From Cutibacterium namnetense (lineage in GTDB: Bacteria > Actinomycetota > Actinomycetes > Propionibacteriales > Propionibacteriaceae), in NCBI RefSeq assembly GCF_001642025.1, contig NZ_LWHO01000003.1, positions 39,279-103,278 of the forward strand: DNA of 64,000 nucleotides. Reading direction: 5' to 3'. The notes under the pieces are model-generated. The model was given only the letters and a program-made list of their open reading frames with translations, was not told the DNA's origin and ran no database searches. Position 1 is the first letter of the stretch; each line of letters opens with the position of its first letter. Made by a program: the position numbers and the translations under genes. Positions 26,657-36,230 of this stretch are shown piece by piece.

Positions 26657-27938
26657 GAAATCGGTAGGTTCCCGGGCTCCCCGTACCGCCCGACGCCAGG
26701 CTCCCGGCAGCTGGCTGACGCACCTGCTACGGCTCGACGGTGGTGACGGTCCCTCGCGACGATCGCTGGCTCAGCCTTTCCTGGATTACTACGTCATCCT
26801 CGCTACTACCGTTCTGCTATGCGGTATCGGAGCGTTGATGGGGTTGTCATCCTCGTCGGTGTACTCCCAGTCGCTGGGGCATGGGCCTTACCATTTTGCC
26901 ATTCGTCAGATCTTGTTCTTAATAGCGGGCGCTATTGCGGCAGCCGTGGTGTCGCGGCTATCGGAGACCCATCTGAGGCAACTCGGTGGGTTCGCTTATG
27001 CCGCCGTGTGTCTCATGCTGGTTTTGGTGCTGACCTTTTTGGGCTCGGACGCTGGAAAAGGAAACCAATCATGGCTGTCTCTCGGGCCGGTCAGCTTGCA
27101 GCCCTCAGAGTTCGCAAAGTTCGCCCTGGTGCTCATCGGGGCGAGTTACATGTCTTCTCGACGTGACGAAATGGCGACTCCGAAGGGTGTGGGGATTTAC
27201 CTTGGTCTATACGGGGTTGTCGGTCTGCTTGTTGTGGCTCAGGGAGATCTCGGCACAACGATGATTATTGGCCTGATCATGCTGACCCAGATGTGGAGTT
27301 TTGGAGTGCCTAAGCGTTACTTGGGCGCCCTCATTGGTGCGGGTCTGCTGGCGGTGCTGCTACTCATTGCTATCACTCCCTATCGCGCTGAGCGCGTGTT
27401 GTCCTTCCTACACCCAGACAATGGCGCCAGCACCTCTCAGCAGCCTCTTTCGGCGATCTACGCGCTAGCGACCGGTGGCTGGTGGGGTGTTGGCATCGGT
27501 GCCTCCCGGCAGAAATGGGGCGGTCTTTATGACGGCGCTCAGAACGACTTTGTCTTTGCTGTTCTCGGTGAGGAAATGGGCTTGCTGGGCACCCTGGGCG
27601 TCATCTTGCTGTTTACCTTGCTGATATGGGCCGGCGTGCGCACTGCCATGCGGCAGGATTCGCTATTTCGCCGTTCAGCTGCGGCGACGGCCGCCGCGTG
27701 GATCGCCGCTCAGGCCCTCATTAACATGTCCGTATCGTTGAACCTCTTACCGGTCGTGGGCGTTCCACTTCCGTTCATTTCTATCGGTGGTTCCGCACTG
27801 GTGTCGGCGCTGTTGGCAGTGGGGCTTTTGTTGGCATGTGCTCGCACCGAGCCTGATGCTCGACGAAGCACTGCGGCCTCACAACGCACTGAGCCGGCCC
27901 GAGTGACGAGCGTCGTCGATGGTGGTAACCATGACTGA
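26649..27938 (+). CDS. ftsW: septal peptidoglycan glycosyltransferase FtsW
   Basis: A 429-residue SEDS polymerase with about ten membrane helices, which polymerises lipid II with FtsI. A basic cytoplasmic arm of about 40 residues precedes [19 protein letters not shown]. Family stretches include [45 protein letters not shown] and [62 protein letters not shown] follows. The start ATG 26649 overlaps the murD stop; ATG 26643 is an alternative. There is a 42-base gap before murG. Confidence 0.95.
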   Translation: MAEKSVGSRAPRTARRQAPGSWLTHLLRLDGGDGPSRRSLAQPFLDYYVILATTVLLCGIGALMGLSSSSVYSQSLGHGPYHFAIRQILFLIAGAIAAAVVSRLSETHLRQLGGFAYAAVCLMLVLVLTFLGSDAGKGNQSWLSLGPVSLQPSEFAKFALVLIGASYMSSRRDEMATPKGVGIYLGLYGVVGLLVVAQGDLGTTMIIGLIMLTQMWSFGVPKRYLGALIGAGLLAVLLLIAITPYRAERVLSFLHPDNGASTSQQPLSAIYALATGGWWGVGIGASRQKWGGLYDGAQNDFVFAVLGEEMGLLGTLGVILLFTLLIWAGVRTAMRQDSLFRRSAAATAAAWIAAQALINMSVSLNLLPVVGVPLPFISIGGSALVSALLAVGLLLACARTEPDARRSTAASQRTEPARVTSVVDGGNHD

Positions 27939-27980
27939 TCTGAACCTCATCTCCCGTCTTTCTTCCCCCGAGGAGTACTC

Positions 27981-29099
27981 ATGGTGAACGTTGTCTTGGC
28001 TGGCGGAGGAACGGCTGGCCACACATCGCCGCTGATCGCGACCGCGATGGCGCTGCACGAACGTGGGGCGACGGTTTCATGCGTCGGTACTCCAAAGGGC
28101 CTCGAAGGACGGGTCATCCCAGAAGCCGGGCTACAACTCGATATGATTCCGCCGGTGCCGTTGCCTCGTAGCGTCAACGCAGATCTATTTAAGGTCCCCG
28201 CTCGGCTAGCCGGGGCGGTGCGTAAAGCTGGCGAGGTCCTCAAACGTCGCCAGGCCGACGTCGTCGTCGGTTTTGGTGGTTACGTGTCGCTACCTGTGTA
28301 CTTAGCGGCCAAACGAGCCAAAATCCCGGTTGTAATCCACGAGCAGAATGCTGTGCCGGGGCTGGCGAACAAGATTGCCGCGCGCTTCGCCGTCTTCGTC
28401 GGTACCGCTTTCCCCGACACGCCCTTGCCCAAGGCGCGATTTGTTGGCATGCCGTTGCGCTTCCAGATCACCGATTTGGCTGACGCTAGTGGGGAGGCTC
28501 GAGCCGAGCGTCGTGCTCGTGCCCGCGCTGGTTTCGGTCTTGACGCCAACCGTCCAACTTTGTTGGTATCGGGAGGGTCTCAGGGGGCGGTCGCCGTCAA
28601 TGACGCCGTTGTCGGTGCGCGGACACGCTTACTGGCAGACGGCGTGCAGATCCTTCACGTGCTCGGCCCGAAGAACGTTCAAGGTGCTACGAGGATTACT
28701 CACGAGTCGACTGGGGCCTCATGGCTGCCAGTGGGATACGTTGACGACATGGCGAGTGCTTATGCGGCTGCCGACCTCATGGTGGCCCGCTCTGGCGCTG
28801 GAACAGTGGTGGAAACGGCGACCGTCGGTTTACCGACGATCTATGTGCCGTTGCCGCACGGTAATGGTGAGCAAGCACGCAATGCCACCTCGGCGGTTGA
28901 CGCCGGAGTTGGTGTTGTCGTCGCCAATGCCGACCTGGACGCTGAGCGTCTCCTTGCCGAGACTGCCCGCATCCATGATGCTGATGCTCTTGCCCGGATG
29001 TCAGCGGCGGGACGGGGGCTCATGCCCGCTCACGCTGCTCAAGAGATGGCGGCCCGGGTGATCTCGGCCGCGACGTCGATCGACCCGACGATTGTTTGA
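27981..29099 (+). CDS. murG: UDP-GlcNAc:lipid I N-acetylglucosaminyltransferase
   Basis: A 372-residue GT-B glycosyltransferase that makes lipid II at the inner face of the membrane. It shows VVLAGGGTAGHTSPLIATAMAL (first glycine loop), GFGGYVSLPVYLAAKRAKIPVVIHEQNAVPG, and LLVSGGSQGAVAVND. The UDP site is DLMVARSGAGTVVETATVGLPTIYVPLPHGNGEQ. The start is ATG 27981, after GAGGAG. Confidence 0.96.
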   Translation: MVNVVLAGGGTAGHTSPLIATAMALHERGATVSCVGTPKGLEGRVIPEAGLQLDMIPPVPLPRSVNADLFKVPARLAGAVRKAGEVLKRRQADVVVGFGGYVSLPVYLAAKRAKIPVVIHEQNAVPGLANKIAARFAVFVGTAFPDTPLPKARFVGMPLRFQITDLADASGEARAERRARARAGFGLDANRPTLLVSGGSQGAVAVNDAVVGARTRLLADGVQILHVLGPKNVQGATRITHESTGASWLPVGYVDDMASAYAAADLMVARSGAGTVVETATVGLPTIYVPLPHGNGEQARNATSAVDAGVGVVVANADLDAERLLAETARIHDADALARMSAAGRGLMPAHAAQEMAARVISAATSIDPTIV

Positions 29100-29110
29100 G
29101 GAGATATCTC

Positions 29111-30526
29111 ATGTCATTGCGGGAACCTGTCGAACTGCTCGATCCCAGCACCGTGGGGCCGGTCCACTTCATCGCCATCGGCGGAGCCGGAATGAGCGGG
29201 GTGGCACGGATCTACCACGACATGGGAGTTGAGGTGCACGGCTCCGATCAGGTCGACTCGGTTAATTTGCGTGATCTTGCAAAGCTGGGCGTTCAAACGT
29301 GGGTAGGTCATGACTCGTCGCATCTGTCGGGGGCTCGTACCGTCGTTGTCTCCTCGGCTATTCGGCCTGATAACCCTGAGCTGGTCGAGGCACACCGGCT
29401 GGGTTTGCGGATCTGGCATCGCTCGGCCGCATTGGCGGCACTCATGCTGGGCCGGGAAGGCATTTCGATTGCTGGTACGCACGGTAAAACAACGACAACT
29501 GGCATGGTTGCCACCATGCTCGACCATGCCGGGGCCGATCCGTCTTATGTCATTGGCTCTCCGCTGGCGGCTACCGGTAAGTCGTCCCACCTTGGTGTGG
29601 GAGAAGCTTTCGTGGTGGAGGCTGACGAATCCGATGGGTCTTTCCTGCAGTACCCAAGCCAGATCGTCGTCGTCACCAATGTGGAAGCCGATCATTTAGA
29701 CAATTGGGGTACCCCGCAGGCGTATTTCGACGGTTTCGTGTCGATGGCAACCCGCCCCGAGGTGCGCTACGTCGTGGCTAATGCCGACGACCCAGGGGCA
29801 GCCGAGTTAGCGTGCCGACTGGAAAGTACCGGCACAGTGCGAGTCGTGACCTACGGAGAGTCTGAGCAAGCTGAGCTCAGGCTCGTTGATCTTGACCTGG
29901 ATGGTACGACGGCCTCGGCGACTCTCGTTCATGGTCCTACTCAGGGACGCTTGGAACTTCAGGTGCCCGGTCGCTATAACTTGTCTAATGCGGCAGCCGC
30001 CTACTGCGTGGGCTCGTTGTTGGGGATTAGCCACCAGGATCTGTTGACAGGAATCGCATCATTCGCGGGCACGTTGCGACGCTTCCAACTGGTTGGACGT
30101 GTTGATGGCGTATCAGTCTTTGACGATTACGCCCACCACCCGACCGAATTGCGCGCCACCCTTGGTGCAGCACGGCGTGCCGTGACAGGGCAGGGGAGGG
30201 TCATTGCCTGTTACCAGCCCCACCTGTTTTCCCGTACCAGAGACTTCGCCGCAGAATTCGGATCGGCACTTACCCTTGCAGATCGGGTTATCGTCTCCGA
30301 CATATATCCGGCTCGCGAGGATCCGATTCCCGGTGTGACTGGCGAGATGGTGCACGATGCCGTTCTTGCTGCAGGGGGGGACTCCCGGTATGTGCCCGAT
30401 AAGCAGGATCTTCCGGAGGCCCTCGCCGAAGAGGTGCGTCCCGGGGACCTTGTCATCACTCTCGGCGCAGGAGACGTCACCTCGGTTGGCCCAGTTTTGG
30501 TGGGCTTACTGGGGGGCAAGGCCTGA
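29111..30526 (+). CDS. murC: UDP-MurNAc:L-alanine ligase
   Basis: A 471-residue Mur ligase that adds the first L-Ala. It has HFIAIGGAGMSGVARIYHDMG and GSDQVDS at the N-terminus, the ATP loop SIAGTHGKTTTTGMVATML, VVEADESDGSFLQY and NVEADHLDNWG. The C-terminus has FDDYAHHPTELRATLGAARR and ACYQPHLFSRTRDF. GAGGAG (29098-29103) lies eight bases before ATG 29111, so this is preferred to the in-frame TTG at 29096. The stop overlaps ftsQ by one base. Confidence 0.96.
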   Translation: MSLREPVELLDPSTVGPVHFIAIGGAGMSGVARIYHDMGVEVHGSDQVDSVNLRDLAKLGVQTWVGHDSSHLSGARTVVVSSAIRPDNPELVEAHRLGLRIWHRSAALAALMLGREGISIAGTHGKTTTTGMVATMLDHAGADPSYVIGSPLAATGKSSHLGVGEAFVVEADESDGSFLQYPSQIVVVTNVEADHLDNWGTPQAYFDGFVSMATRPEVRYVVANADDPGAAELACRLESTGTVRVVTYGESEQAELRLVDLDLDGTTASATLVHGPTQGRLELQVPGRYNLSNAAAAYCVGSLLGISHQDLLTGIASFAGTLRRFQLVGRVDGVSVFDDYAHHPTELRATLGAARRAVTGQGRVIACYQPHLFSRTRDFAAEFGSALTLADRVIVSDIYPAREDPIPGVTGEMVHDAVLAAGGDSRYVPDKQDLPEALAEEVRPGDLVITLGAGDVTSVGPVLVGLLGGKA

Positions 30527-31239
30527 TGCCGGTTTCCGACATCAGCGTCGCGATGGAGCTACGACGTCGACGCCGTAGGAAGCGTAACCGGATCATTGCG
30601 GAGGTTGTTGCCGCGCTGGTGGTGCTCATCCTCGTGGCGATCTGGATCGTCCGCAGCTCGTCGTTACTGTGCGTCGACACCATCGAAGTACACGGCACTC
30701 ACCTTCTGACGGCGTCTCAAGTTGAGCAGGCGGCCAAGGTCGTGAAGGGCCAGCCGCTGGCCAGGGTGAACACCGACGACGTAGCTGCGCGCGTGATGGC
30801 CATGGATATCGTCCAACAGGCTGAGGTACACCGGAAGTGGCCGCACACTGTCGTTATTGACGTCACTGAGTTGAAGATTTCGTATCAGGTGAAGACCCCC
30901 GGGGGGTACCTCTGGATCGATCCGTCCGGGAGGATCTTCAACCGAACCGCAAAACCTATTCCGCGCGTGGTGTGGGCGACGACCGCATCTGGAAACCGTG
31001 GCTTATTGCGAGACGTTGCAACCGTCTCTGATTCCTTTCCTTCCCAGCTCAGACGCTATGTTGACCACATCGAAGCCAAATCTCGCGATGCCATCGTTGT
31101 GGCGCTGTCAGACAAGCGGACGGTGGTGTGGGGATCGGCGGATCAATCTGCTCTCAAGGCCAAGGTCACTACGGCGATGCTTCACATCAAGGCGACTCGT
31201 TATGATGTCTCGTCTCCTGAACATCCGACCTCTCGCTGA
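30526..31239 (+). CDS. ftsQ: cell division protein FtsQ (POTRA domain)
   Basis: A 237-residue bitopic division protein. An arginine-rich cytoplasmic arm (MELRRRRRRKRNRI) precedes one membrane helix (IIAEVVAALVVLILVAIWIV). An external POTRA domain begins LCVDTIEVHGTHLLTASQVEQAAKVVKGQPLARVNTDDV, and the FtsQ beta domain has VHRKWPHTVVIDVTE and GGYLWIDPSGRIF. It links FtsL/FtsB to the divisome. No ftsA follows, as expected for actinobacteria. A 122-base gap before ftsZ may hold a separate ftsZ promoter. Confidence 0.93.
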   Translation: MPVSDISVAMELRRRRRRKRNRIIAEVVAALVVLILVAIWIVRSSSLLCVDTIEVHGTHLLTASQVEQAAKVVKGQPLARVNTDDVAARVMAMDIVQQAEVHRKWPHTVVIDVTELKISYQVKTPGGYLWIDPSGRIFNRTAKPIPRVVWATTASGNRGLLRDVATVSDSFPSQLRRYVDHIEAKSRDAIVVALSDKRTVVWGSADQSALKAKVTTAMLHIKATRYDVSSPEHPTSR

Positions 31240-31361
31240 GCAGCCTCAAGCTGCGGTTGAGGGTCGGGGCAAAGGTTGGCTGCAGCGTTGGACACCCTTG
31301 TGACGTGCTCATAGCCTTTCATCTAGACCGGTCCGTCAGACAAGAGTGAGGCAGAACTCCA

Positions 31362-32615
31362 GTGGCTATTCCATCCCAGAACTACCTCGCCGTGATCAAG
31401 GTCGTGGGGGTAGGCGGTGGCGGTTGCAATGCCGTGAACCGCATGATCGAGGCGGGGCTCAAGGGAGTCGAGTTCCTCGCCGTTAACACCGATGCCCAGG
31501 CCCTCCTCACGAGCGACGCCGACGTTAAACTCGACATCGGCAGGGATCTCACTCGAGGGTTGGGGGCCGGCGCTGACCCGGATAAGGGACGTCAGGCTGC
31601 CGAGGACCATGCTGACGAGATCGAGGAATCCCTCAAGGGTGCCGACATGGTTTTCGTCACCGCTGGTGAGGGTGGCGGGACCGGTACCGGTGCTGCTCCC
31701 GTTGTTGCCAAGATCGCTCGATCTCTTGGTGCTTTGACGATTGGTGTTGTCACCCGCCCGTTCTCCTTTGAGGGCCGCCGTCGGTTCTCCCAGGCTGAGC
31801 AGGGCATCGGTAACCTGCGTGACGAGGTTGATACTCTCATCGTCATCCCGAACGACAAGTTGCTGGACATGACCGATCAGCAGATCGCCATTCTTGACGC
31901 TTTCAAGCAGGCTGATCAGGTGCTGATGCAAGGTGTTTCGGGTATTACTGATCTCATCACCACCCCTGGTCAGATCAACCTGGACTTCGCCGACGTCAAA
32001 TCGGTTATGTCGAACGCCGGATCCGCACTCATGGGTATTGGTCGTGCATCTGGAGAGGACCGTGCGCGGGCGGCCGCAGAGATGGCTATCTCGTCCCCGC
32101 TGCTCGAGGTTTCCATCGACGGTGCTCGCGGTGTCCTGCTGTCCATCGCTGGTGGCTCCGACCTTGGCCTGTTCGAGGTCGCGAGCGCGGCCAACCTGAT
32201 TGAAGCTGCGGCTCATGACGAGGCCAACATCATCTTCGGCACGATCATCGACGATGCCCTCGGTGACGAGGTGCGCGTTACGGTCATCGCGGCTGGGTTT
32301 GAGAACGGCCAGCTCACCAGCACTAAGCAGCCTGGAATCAGTCAGCGTCCTGCTTCCCGTCCGGCCGTGAGCAACCGGTCTTCGGCGGGAGTTTTTGGAG
32401 CTGGAGCGGGTTCTGCTGGATCAACCTCAGCTGGGTCGAGTTCGCCTGCAAGTCGTCAGAGCGCTGATAGTCAGCGGCCGACGCCGATCCGTCCACAGAC
32501 CCAGGGCAGCCCGTTCGGAGAGGCTCAGTCGCAGCAGCCGAGTCAGCCCGCTGAGCCTGTTAATCCTCCTGAGGAGCCCGAAGACGACCTCGACATCCCT
32601 GATTTCCTGAAGTGA
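31362..32615 (+). CDS. ftsZ: cell division GTPase FtsZ
   Basis: A 417-residue tubulin-like GTPase that forms the Z-ring. The GTP-binding tubulin signature is [19 protein letters not shown]. Also present are [19 protein letters not shown] at the N-terminus, [19 protein letters not shown] (T7 region) and [26 protein letters not shown] Ser/Gln/Pro-rich linker of about 90 residues ends in the conserved tip [10 protein letters not shown], which binds SepF and FtsW. The GTG start at 31362 is supported by the family N-terminus; the Shine-Dalgarno is weak. Confidence 0.98.
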   Translation: MAIPSQNYLAVIKVVGVGGGGCNAVNRMIEAGLKGVEFLAVNTDAQALLTSDADVKLDIGRDLTRGLGAGADPDKGRQAAEDHADEIEESLKGADMVFVTAGEGGGTGTGAAPVVAKIARSLGALTIGVVTRPFSFEGRRRFSQAEQGIGNLRDEVDTLIVIPNDKLLDMTDQQIAILDAFKQADQVLMQGVSGITDLITTPGQINLDFADVKSVMSNAGSALMGIGRASGEDRARAAAEMAISSPLLEVSIDGARGVLLSIAGGSDLGLFEVASAANLIEAAAHDEANIIFGTIIDDALGDEVRVTVIAAGFENGQLTSTKQPGISQRPASRPAVSNRSSAGVFGAGAGSAGSTSAGSSSPASRQSADSQRPTPIRPQTQGSPFGEAQSQQPSQPAEPVNPPEEPEDDLDIPDFLK

Positions 32616-32616
32616 C

Positions 32617-33402
32617 GTGCTGAGATTCGTTATCGACCCCGGTGCCAATCATGGTGTCGGGGTCGCCTTCACCGATCGTGTCGATGCTTCCGGGCGAGGA
32701 CTCGGAGGTGTTGGTTTCGAGGGGTTTAACCTCGGTCGAGTCGATGAGGATCCTACTGTCCTCGAGCATGTCGAGTCTCTTCGTTCTCGGCTTGGCCTGG
32801 GGCCTGTGATGGTCTGTCATCAAGTTCATGGCAATGACGTTTGGCGGGTCGGCCCTGGAGACGTTGAGGGATGGACCCCACAGCGATACCTCGGGGATCG
32901 CGTCGAGGGACAGCCGAAGCTTCCCATTGCTGACGCGATGGTCACTGATCTACCTGGAGTCGCACTGGCTATTCGGGTGGCAGACTGCGTGCCGGTTATG
33001 CTGGCAGACCCAAAGGCTGGAGTGGTTGGTGCCGCTCACGCTGGAAGGGTGGGTTTCTTAGCGGGTGTGTTGCCGGCCACTGTCAAGGTCATGCGCGACA
33101 TGGGGGCCACGGAGTTGCTCGCGTGGTTGGGCCCCCATATTTGTGGCGAATGTTATGAGGTTCCCGCAGAGATGGCCGAGCAAGTTTGGGCCGAGCATCC
33201 AGCTACTCGTGCGCTCACCCGACAGGGCACTGCGGCTCTTGACTTAGGTGCTGGCGCGCTAGCCCAACTCGAGTCACTTGGTGTAGCGGCTGTGGGGCTG
33301 GACCCTTGCACATTTGAGGGAGATGACTTCTTTTCCCATCGTCGAGATCATGGCGCTGGCCGGCTAGCTGGCCTGGTCTGGAGAGCCCGCGACTGCCTGT
33401 GA
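32617..33402 (+). CDS. pgeF: PgeF/YfiH (DUF152) purine nucleoside phosphorylase-like protein
   Basis: A 261-residue protein of the YfiH/PgeF family (formerly polyphenol oxidase, laccase domain). Members act as zinc-dependent purine nucleosidases/phosphorylases and, in Escherichia coli, clear faulty UDP-MurNAc-L-Ser. It shows VCHQVHGNDVWRVG, AIRVADCVPVMLAD, GAAHAGRVGFLAG and LGPHICGECYEV; the histidines and cysteine form the metal site. The GTG start lies one base after the ftsZ stop, so it is translated with ftsZ. The conserved place after ftsZ suits a precursor-editing role. Confidence 0.9.
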   Translation: MLRFVIDPGANHGVGVAFTDRVDASGRGLGGVGFEGFNLGRVDEDPTVLEHVESLRSRLGLGPVMVCHQVHGNDVWRVGPGDVEGWTPQRYLGDRVEGQPKLPIADAMVTDLPGVALAIRVADCVPVMLADPKAGVVGAAHAGRVGFLAGVLPATVKVMRDMGATELLAWLGPHICGECYEVPAEMAEQVWAEHPATRALTRQGTAALDLGAGALAQLESLGVAAVGLDPCTFEGDDFFSHRRDHGAGRLAGLVWRARDCL

Positions 33403-33529
33403 TAAAGGATGTGTCTGGCCCATGATGTGTCAGCCGTTCGCGTGTCCGGTCGAACCGTGGCAATATCAGTGGCAGGCTTGAATGGTGAGAACCCCCGTTC
33501 GGGGACAAGCCCACGAGAAGGAGCTCCAG

Positions 33530-34048
33530 ATGGCAGGAATCGGCAGGAAGATTGCCTCGTACGTCGGGATCGTTGATGATCGTCGGTACGATGAGGAGGA
33601 TCTTCCCGACGAGGAGCTCACCACGGAGGTTTACTCCGACGACGGATATGAGCCATCTTCGGAGGTGACCCAGTTGCATCATCACGATTCCAATGAGCAG
33701 CCCGCTCGGGGGCACAAGGCGGTTCAGCACCGTCGCCATCCAGAACTCGAGGAGCCGAGCATCGCTGACATTAACCGCATTCTGACTGTCCATCCGCGCA
33801 ACTACAACGAGGCGCGGACTATCGGTGAGCAGTTCCGCGAAGGCATTCCGGTCATCATGAACCTCACCGAGATGGACGATGCGGACGCTAAGCGTCTCGT
33901 CGATTTCGCCGCTGGCCTTATTTTTGGCTTGCGCGGAACCATCGAGAGGGTCACCAGCAAGGTCTTTTTGCTGTGCCCGCGCAACGTCAATGTCACTCCA
34001 GAAGACAAGGCCCGCATCGCTAGCGGCGGGTTCTTCAACCAGTCCTGA
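33530..34048 (+). CDS. sepF: cell division protein SepF
   Basis: A 172-residue membrane-binding FtsZ anchor. In actinobacteria, which lack FtsA, SepF is the main tether of the Z-ring. [14 protein letters not shown] is the amphipathic membrane helix, followed by an acidic linker. The core is [54 protein letters not shown]. The start ATG 33530 has GAAGGAG upstream. The PLP-binding YlmE/YggS gene that usually lies between pgeF and sepF is absent; only 127 bases separate the two. Confidence 0.95.
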   Translation: MAGIGRKIASYVGIVDDRRYDEEDLPDEELTTEVYSDDGYEPSSEVTQLHHHDSNEQPARGHKAVQHRRHPELEEPSIADINRILTVHPRNYNEARTIGEQFREGIPVIMNLTEMDDADAKRLVDFAAGLIFGLRGTIERVTSKVFLLCPRNVNVTPEDKARIASGGFFNQS

Positions 34049-34058
34049 GGGGGTAGCT

Positions 34059-34352
34059 ATGATCCTGACCGGCACCATCCTCACCTGGATCATCGAGATT
34101 TACACGGTGTTGCTCATCGTGCGGATGCTGATGTCCTGGCTGCCGCTCCTATTGCGGGATTTCGAGCCGAGCGGTGCCCTTGCTGCGGTGTTTGAAGCGG
34201 TCTATACTGTGACCGATCCGCCGATCAAGTTCTTCGATCGTCTCGTACCTCCGGTGCGATTCGGCAACGTCGGGTTCTCGGTGGGATTCATCATCGTCTT
34301 CGTACTATTGGCGGTGCTCCAGCGAGTTGTTGCTGCCATCTTCTGGGCATGA
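34059..34352 (+). CDS. YggT family membrane protein
   Basis: A 97-residue protein with two hydrophobic segments (LTGTILTWIIEIYTVLLIVRMLMSW and VGFIIVFVLLAVLQRVVAAIFW). The conserved family core between them is VTDPPIKFFDRLVPPVRFGNVGFS. YggT/YlmG genes lie between sepF and divIVA in most Gram-positives and are linked to division and osmotic tolerance, but the mechanism is unknown. The start ATG 34059 has a GAGGGGG ribosome site, ten bases after sepF. Confidence 0.9.
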   Translation: MILTGTILTWIIEIYTVLLIVRMLMSWLPLLLRDFEPSGALAAVFEAVYTVTDPPIKFFDRLVPPVRFGNVGFSVGFIIVFVLLAVLQRVVAAIFWA

Positions 34353-34500
34353 GGCGACTTCATACTCCAAAGGTGAGGTTGAGCCTCTTAAGTGACGTGA
34401 GCGTTTTGGTGGAGTAGCCTGGACTGCATCTCGTGTCCACCCCGGACCATTTAGGTCCGCCTCACGGGTCTTGACTGTTCCCGACATCTTGGAGTGTACA

Positions 34501-35586
34501 ATGACGCTGACCCTCGAAGAGGTGCGTAAGGTTCGTTTCCCGATGGTCAAACGCCCCGGCGAGGGCTACCGCGCCATTGAGGTCGACGACTTCGTCGACA
34601 AGGTTGAAGCGGCGTTCATGACCCTCACTGATGAGAATGAGCGTCTCAAGGCTCAGGTCGAGGCTCTCAAGTCGGGTGAGCCGGGAGAGCAGAAGCCCGA
34701 TCAGGATCTCCTCAACGAGAACGAGCACCTGCGTGCTCAAGTTGAGGAACTTCGCTCCCGGCAGAGTGGTCGCGCGGCTGATTCCGGCGAGGCTAGCCGT
34801 GCCAAGGCTGCTCAGCGGGAAGCCGAGAACCGCGCCCGCCAGTTGGAGCATGAGAAGGCTTCCCTGCAGTCCCAGATCGAGGAACTGCGGCAGGCTGCAC
34901 GGCGTCCTGGTCAGAATATTGACCCTGCTGAGGTCGCCCGCCTACGCAGTGAGAATGAGCGTCTCGGCGCGCAGCTTCGTGACGCCCAGACCCTCGCTGC
35001 TCGTAGTCGAACTTCCTCTGTCGCGCACCAGCCTGCTACCACCGAGGACGGAGTCAAGAAGCTCGTCGTCACCACCAGTGCTGAGGCTTCCCCGGCCGTC
35101 GTCCGGATGGTTGAGCTTGCCCTTGCGGATGCCGAGCGCGTCGTTCGTGAGGCTGAGGATGAGGCCGGCCGTAAGGTCCATTTCGCTGAAGCCAAGGCCC
35201 ATGAGCTCACCATTGACGCCCAGACTCGCGCTGAGCGCATCGAGTCCAGCGCCCGTGTTAATGCTGAGAAGTTGACCTCCGACGCTAAGAGCAACGCCGA
35301 CAGGGTTAATGCTGACGCCCAGACTCGCCGCACGGAGCTGTTCCGTGAGCTTGAAGCTGAGCGTGACAACCTTGCCGGACATGTTGACCACCTGCGTTCC
35401 TTCGAGGCCAGCTACCGCGAAGCCCTCACCTCTCACCTGCGTGCCCAGGCCGACAACCTTGACAAGGGTGTCTTTGAGCCCGCTGAGCTGCCTGAACTTC
35501 TCAGGTCTGAGAACCGTGTTGCTCCCGGTGGTTCCTCCACCCCGCGTCTGGATGCCCTTATCGGACGCGGCCAGCACCAGAACTGA
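34501..35586 (+). CDS. wag31: polar growth protein Wag31/DivIVA
   Basis: A 361-residue coiled-coil scaffold that gathers at poles and septa and directs polar wall growth. The N-terminal lipid-binding domain is TLEEVRKVRFPMVKRPGEGYRAIEVDDFVDKVEAAF. A long coiled coil then runs almost to the end (SENERLGAQLRDAQ; VVREAEDEAGRKVHFAEAKAHEL), with repeated DAQTRAERIESSAR / DAQTRRTEL segments. The start ATG 34501 has TTGGAG upstream. A hairpin (GGACC-N5-GGTCC, 34444-34458) and a possible own promoter lie in the 148-base gap after yggT. Confidence 0.95.
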   Translation: MTLTLEEVRKVRFPMVKRPGEGYRAIEVDDFVDKVEAAFMTLTDENERLKAQVEALKSGEPGEQKPDQDLLNENEHLRAQVEELRSRQSGRAADSGEASRAKAAQREAENRARQLEHEKASLQSQIEELRQAARRPGQNIDPAEVARLRSENERLGAQLRDAQTLAARSRTSSVAHQPATTEDGVKKLVVTTSAEASPAVVRMVELALADAERVVREAEDEAGRKVHFAEAKAHELTIDAQTRAERIESSARVNAEKLTSDAKSNADRVNADAQTRRTELFRELEAERDNLAGHVDHLRSFEASYREALTSHLRAQADNLDKGVFEPAELPELLRSENRVAPGGSSTPRLDALIGRGQHQN

Positions 35587-35606
35587 CCCGGCGCTCACGT
35601 CGTAGG

Positions 35607-35644
35607 GCTCCGTGCTCTCGGTCGAAGGATCGGGGGCACGGAGC
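35607..35644 (+). terminator. terminator-like hairpin after wag31
   Basis: A nine-base stem, GCTCCGTGC (35607-35615) with GCACGGAGC (35636-35644), lies 20 bases after the wag31 stop and is followed by a short AT-rich stretch. It probably marks the end of the dcw transcript. Confidence 0.65.
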
Positions 35645-35750
35645 TATTGTCATACGGTGTTTACGTGGAGAAGACCCACGAGGATGACGAGTGAGTGCCA
35701 TGGGTGTAATGTCGGCCCACAGTTCATGACACCCCCATGTAGGTGATGAT

Positions 35751-36230
35751 ATGAACGGCACACACCACGAAACCGGGGATGATCCCCGCATGACGATGGA
35801 GAGTTCCATGTCAGACCACGATGTCGAGGCGATTGCCGCATCCCTGCGGGTGCGTGACGGCGATGAGCCGTGGACGGCCGACGAGGTTAGCGAAATCATC
35901 GACACCCTTGAATCCGATGTTCAGAGGATGGGGACGGCCCTTGCCAAAGCCGAGAATGACCTTGCTGACCTGATGAAGCAGGGGAACGACGGTGCTGGAA
36001 TGGACACCATCGACGTCGGTTCCTCGCAGTTTGAGCGCGACCAAGAGATCTCCGTTACCCGCAATGCTCGCGCTGTGTACGACCAGTCGAAGCTGGCCCT
36101 CCAGCTTCTCGACGAGGGCACCTGGGGGACCTGCGAATCCTGTGGAGAGCCAATTGGAAAGGCTCGGCTGCAAGCGTTCCCGCGAGCCACCATGTGCGTG
36201 AAGTGCAAGCAGCGCCAAGAGCGTCGGTGA
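35751..36230 (+). CDS. TraR/DksA-type C4 zinc-finger protein
   Basis: A 159-residue DksA/TraR-like protein. A helical, acidic N-terminal part (DEVSEIIDTLESDVQRMGTALAKAENDLADLM) is followed by ARAVYDQSKLALQLLDEGTWGTCESCGEPIGKARLQAFPRATMCVKCKQ. The four cysteines (CESC...CVKC) form the zinc finger. DksA enters the polymerase secondary channel. Actinobacterial homologues are less well understood, so a direct stringent-response role is only inferred. The start is ATG 35751, with AGGTGAT upstream. Its stop overlaps the lspA GTG. Confidence 0.85.
   Translation: MNGTHHETGDDPRMTMESSMSDHDVEAIAASLRVRDGDEPWTADEVSEIIDTLESDVQRMGTALAKAENDLADLMKQGNDGAGMDTIDVGSSQFERDQEISVTRNARAVYDQSKLALQLLDEGTWGTCESCGEPIGKARLQAFPRATMCVKCKQRQERR

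Noticed and set aside
31323-32216. A 297-codon open frame antisense to ftsZ
   Set aside because: It mirrors the ftsZ coding frame and shows no family motifs.
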